A stretch of DNA of 41,922 bases from Candidatus Scalindua sp. GTDB lineage: Bacteria > Planctomycetota > Brocadiia > Brocadiales > Scalinduaceae. The translations under genes and the position numbers were made by a program. The notes beneath the pieces were generated by a model that was not told the origin of the DNA, did not search any database, and saw only the letters and a program-made list of their open reading frames with translations. Positions 41,579-41,922 of the stretch are shown piece by piece. The stretch spans positions 1 to 41,922 of the forward strand of contig JABHIW010000020.1 in the NCBI GenBank assembly GCA_018670825.1, in the 5' to 3' direction. Positions within the stretch are counted from its first letter, which is position 1; each line of letters begins with the position of its first letter.

Positions 41579-41922
41579 AACCCGAAATAAAGACTAAGAG
41601 CGCCCATTAGTATACCTCTTCCTGTGGAAATATTTGATCTGTTTATTTTGAACAGCAGATGTTAATGATTGTCCATGAGGACATAGGAGTAAATCTCAAC
41701 CTCAAGTCTGTCCGATATTTTATCCAGAGTATCCGGAAGTGTACTATAAAATAGATCCTATTGCCGATATTTCTACTTTAACGCAGTATCGTCCGGTTAG
41801 GTTTTTGCGTAGTAAATTAATAACAAAATAATTTCTTTAGGAGCCATTATTTGCTTGACTTCTTGAAATAAATATTCGTGGCAAAATCATTATAACACTT
41901 TAAATATAAAGGAGTTATAAGA
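41579..41922. other. Right-edge intergenic region with the ribosome-binding site of the next gene
   Basis: No gene is seen here. The 26-nt repeat lies at 41784-41809. AAAGGAG at 41908-41914, followed by TTATAAGA at the window end, indicates that a plus-strand gene starts just beyond the edge. TTGACT at 41855-41860 has no well-spaced -10. Confidence 0.5.
41784..41809. repeat. 26-nt repeat, right copy of an inverted pair
   Basis: The reverse complement of this stretch matches 31579-31604 at 24 of 26 positions (differences at positions 15 and 21). The CGCAAAAACC end points outward, as in terminal inverted repeats. No matching target duplication is obvious in the flanks. Confidence 0.6.

Noticed and set aside
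41855..41896. Promoter for the gene beyond the right edge
   Set aside because: TTGACT and the TATAAC-like hexamer are about 30 nt apart, too far for a standard promoter.

Overview
The window is AT-rich, densely coding bacterial DNA. It shows diderm traits: several lipoproteins with lipoboxes, an ExbB/ExbD pair, LPP20/FlgT-like and CsgG-like envelope proteins, and many exported coiled-coil or TPR proteins. The mix of an exported caspase-like protein, a DUF4384 lipoprotein, a MoxR ATPase, a GldA/GldF/GldG/DUF4340 export-type locus and an HPr-kinase-like/PqqD/nucleotidyltransferase set suggests a planctomycete, possibly of the anammox (Brocadiales/Scalindua) type. That is an inference from gene content only; no rRNA, tRNA or CRISPR array was seen.

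Layout. 1-279 is the tail of a gene entering from the left, closed by a terminator. 396-5769 (minus strand) holds a sigma-70 family factor, a double zinc-finger anti-sigma-like protein, a 100-aa protein, a membrane-anchored Lon-like (S16) protease and, after a RAYT transposase with its REP palindromes, an exported caspase-like protease. 6368-18470 (plus strand) is a long colinear envelope locus: TPR lipoprotein, secreted coiled-coil proteins, two proteins sharing a C-terminal four-cysteine tail, ExbB, ExbD, a TonB-position protein, several small membrane proteins including a 22-aa lipoprotein too short for normal gene callers, a glycine-zipper lipoprotein, a stand-alone histidine-kinase-type dimerisation domain, LPP20/FlgT-like proteins and a TPR-CsgG-DUF4384 lipoprotein.

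18731-26553 (minus strand) holds a lipoprotein, a MoxR ATPase, then the DUF4340/GldG/permease/ATPase operon led by a small omega-like (RpoZ) gene. 26857-29628 (plus strand) is a cyclic-nucleotide-binding protein, PqqD, HprK-like kinase and nucleotidyltransferase cluster. 29897-31087 is an M20 amidohydrolase. 31193-31834 holds an HD-GYP remnant and a small unknown gene. 32556-36230 (minus strand) is a two-component operon: sensor kinase, Rcp1-like receiver and receiver-GGDEF protein. 37184-41578 (plus strand) has a dicarboxylate/amino-acid symporter, an M28 peptidase lipoprotein and a kinesin-light-chain-like TPR protein. A ribosome-binding site at the right edge announces another gene.

The most novel-looking part is the 0.4-5.8 kb module, in which transcription control (sigma and zinc-finger anti-sigma) lies beside two proteases (Lon-like and caspase-like). 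Other points of interest are the REP/RAYT family with an exact distant copy, a 26-nt terminal-inverted-repeat-like pair bracketing 31.6-41.8 kb, the paired cysteine tails beside ExbBD, and decayed gene fragments (HD-GYP, M28).
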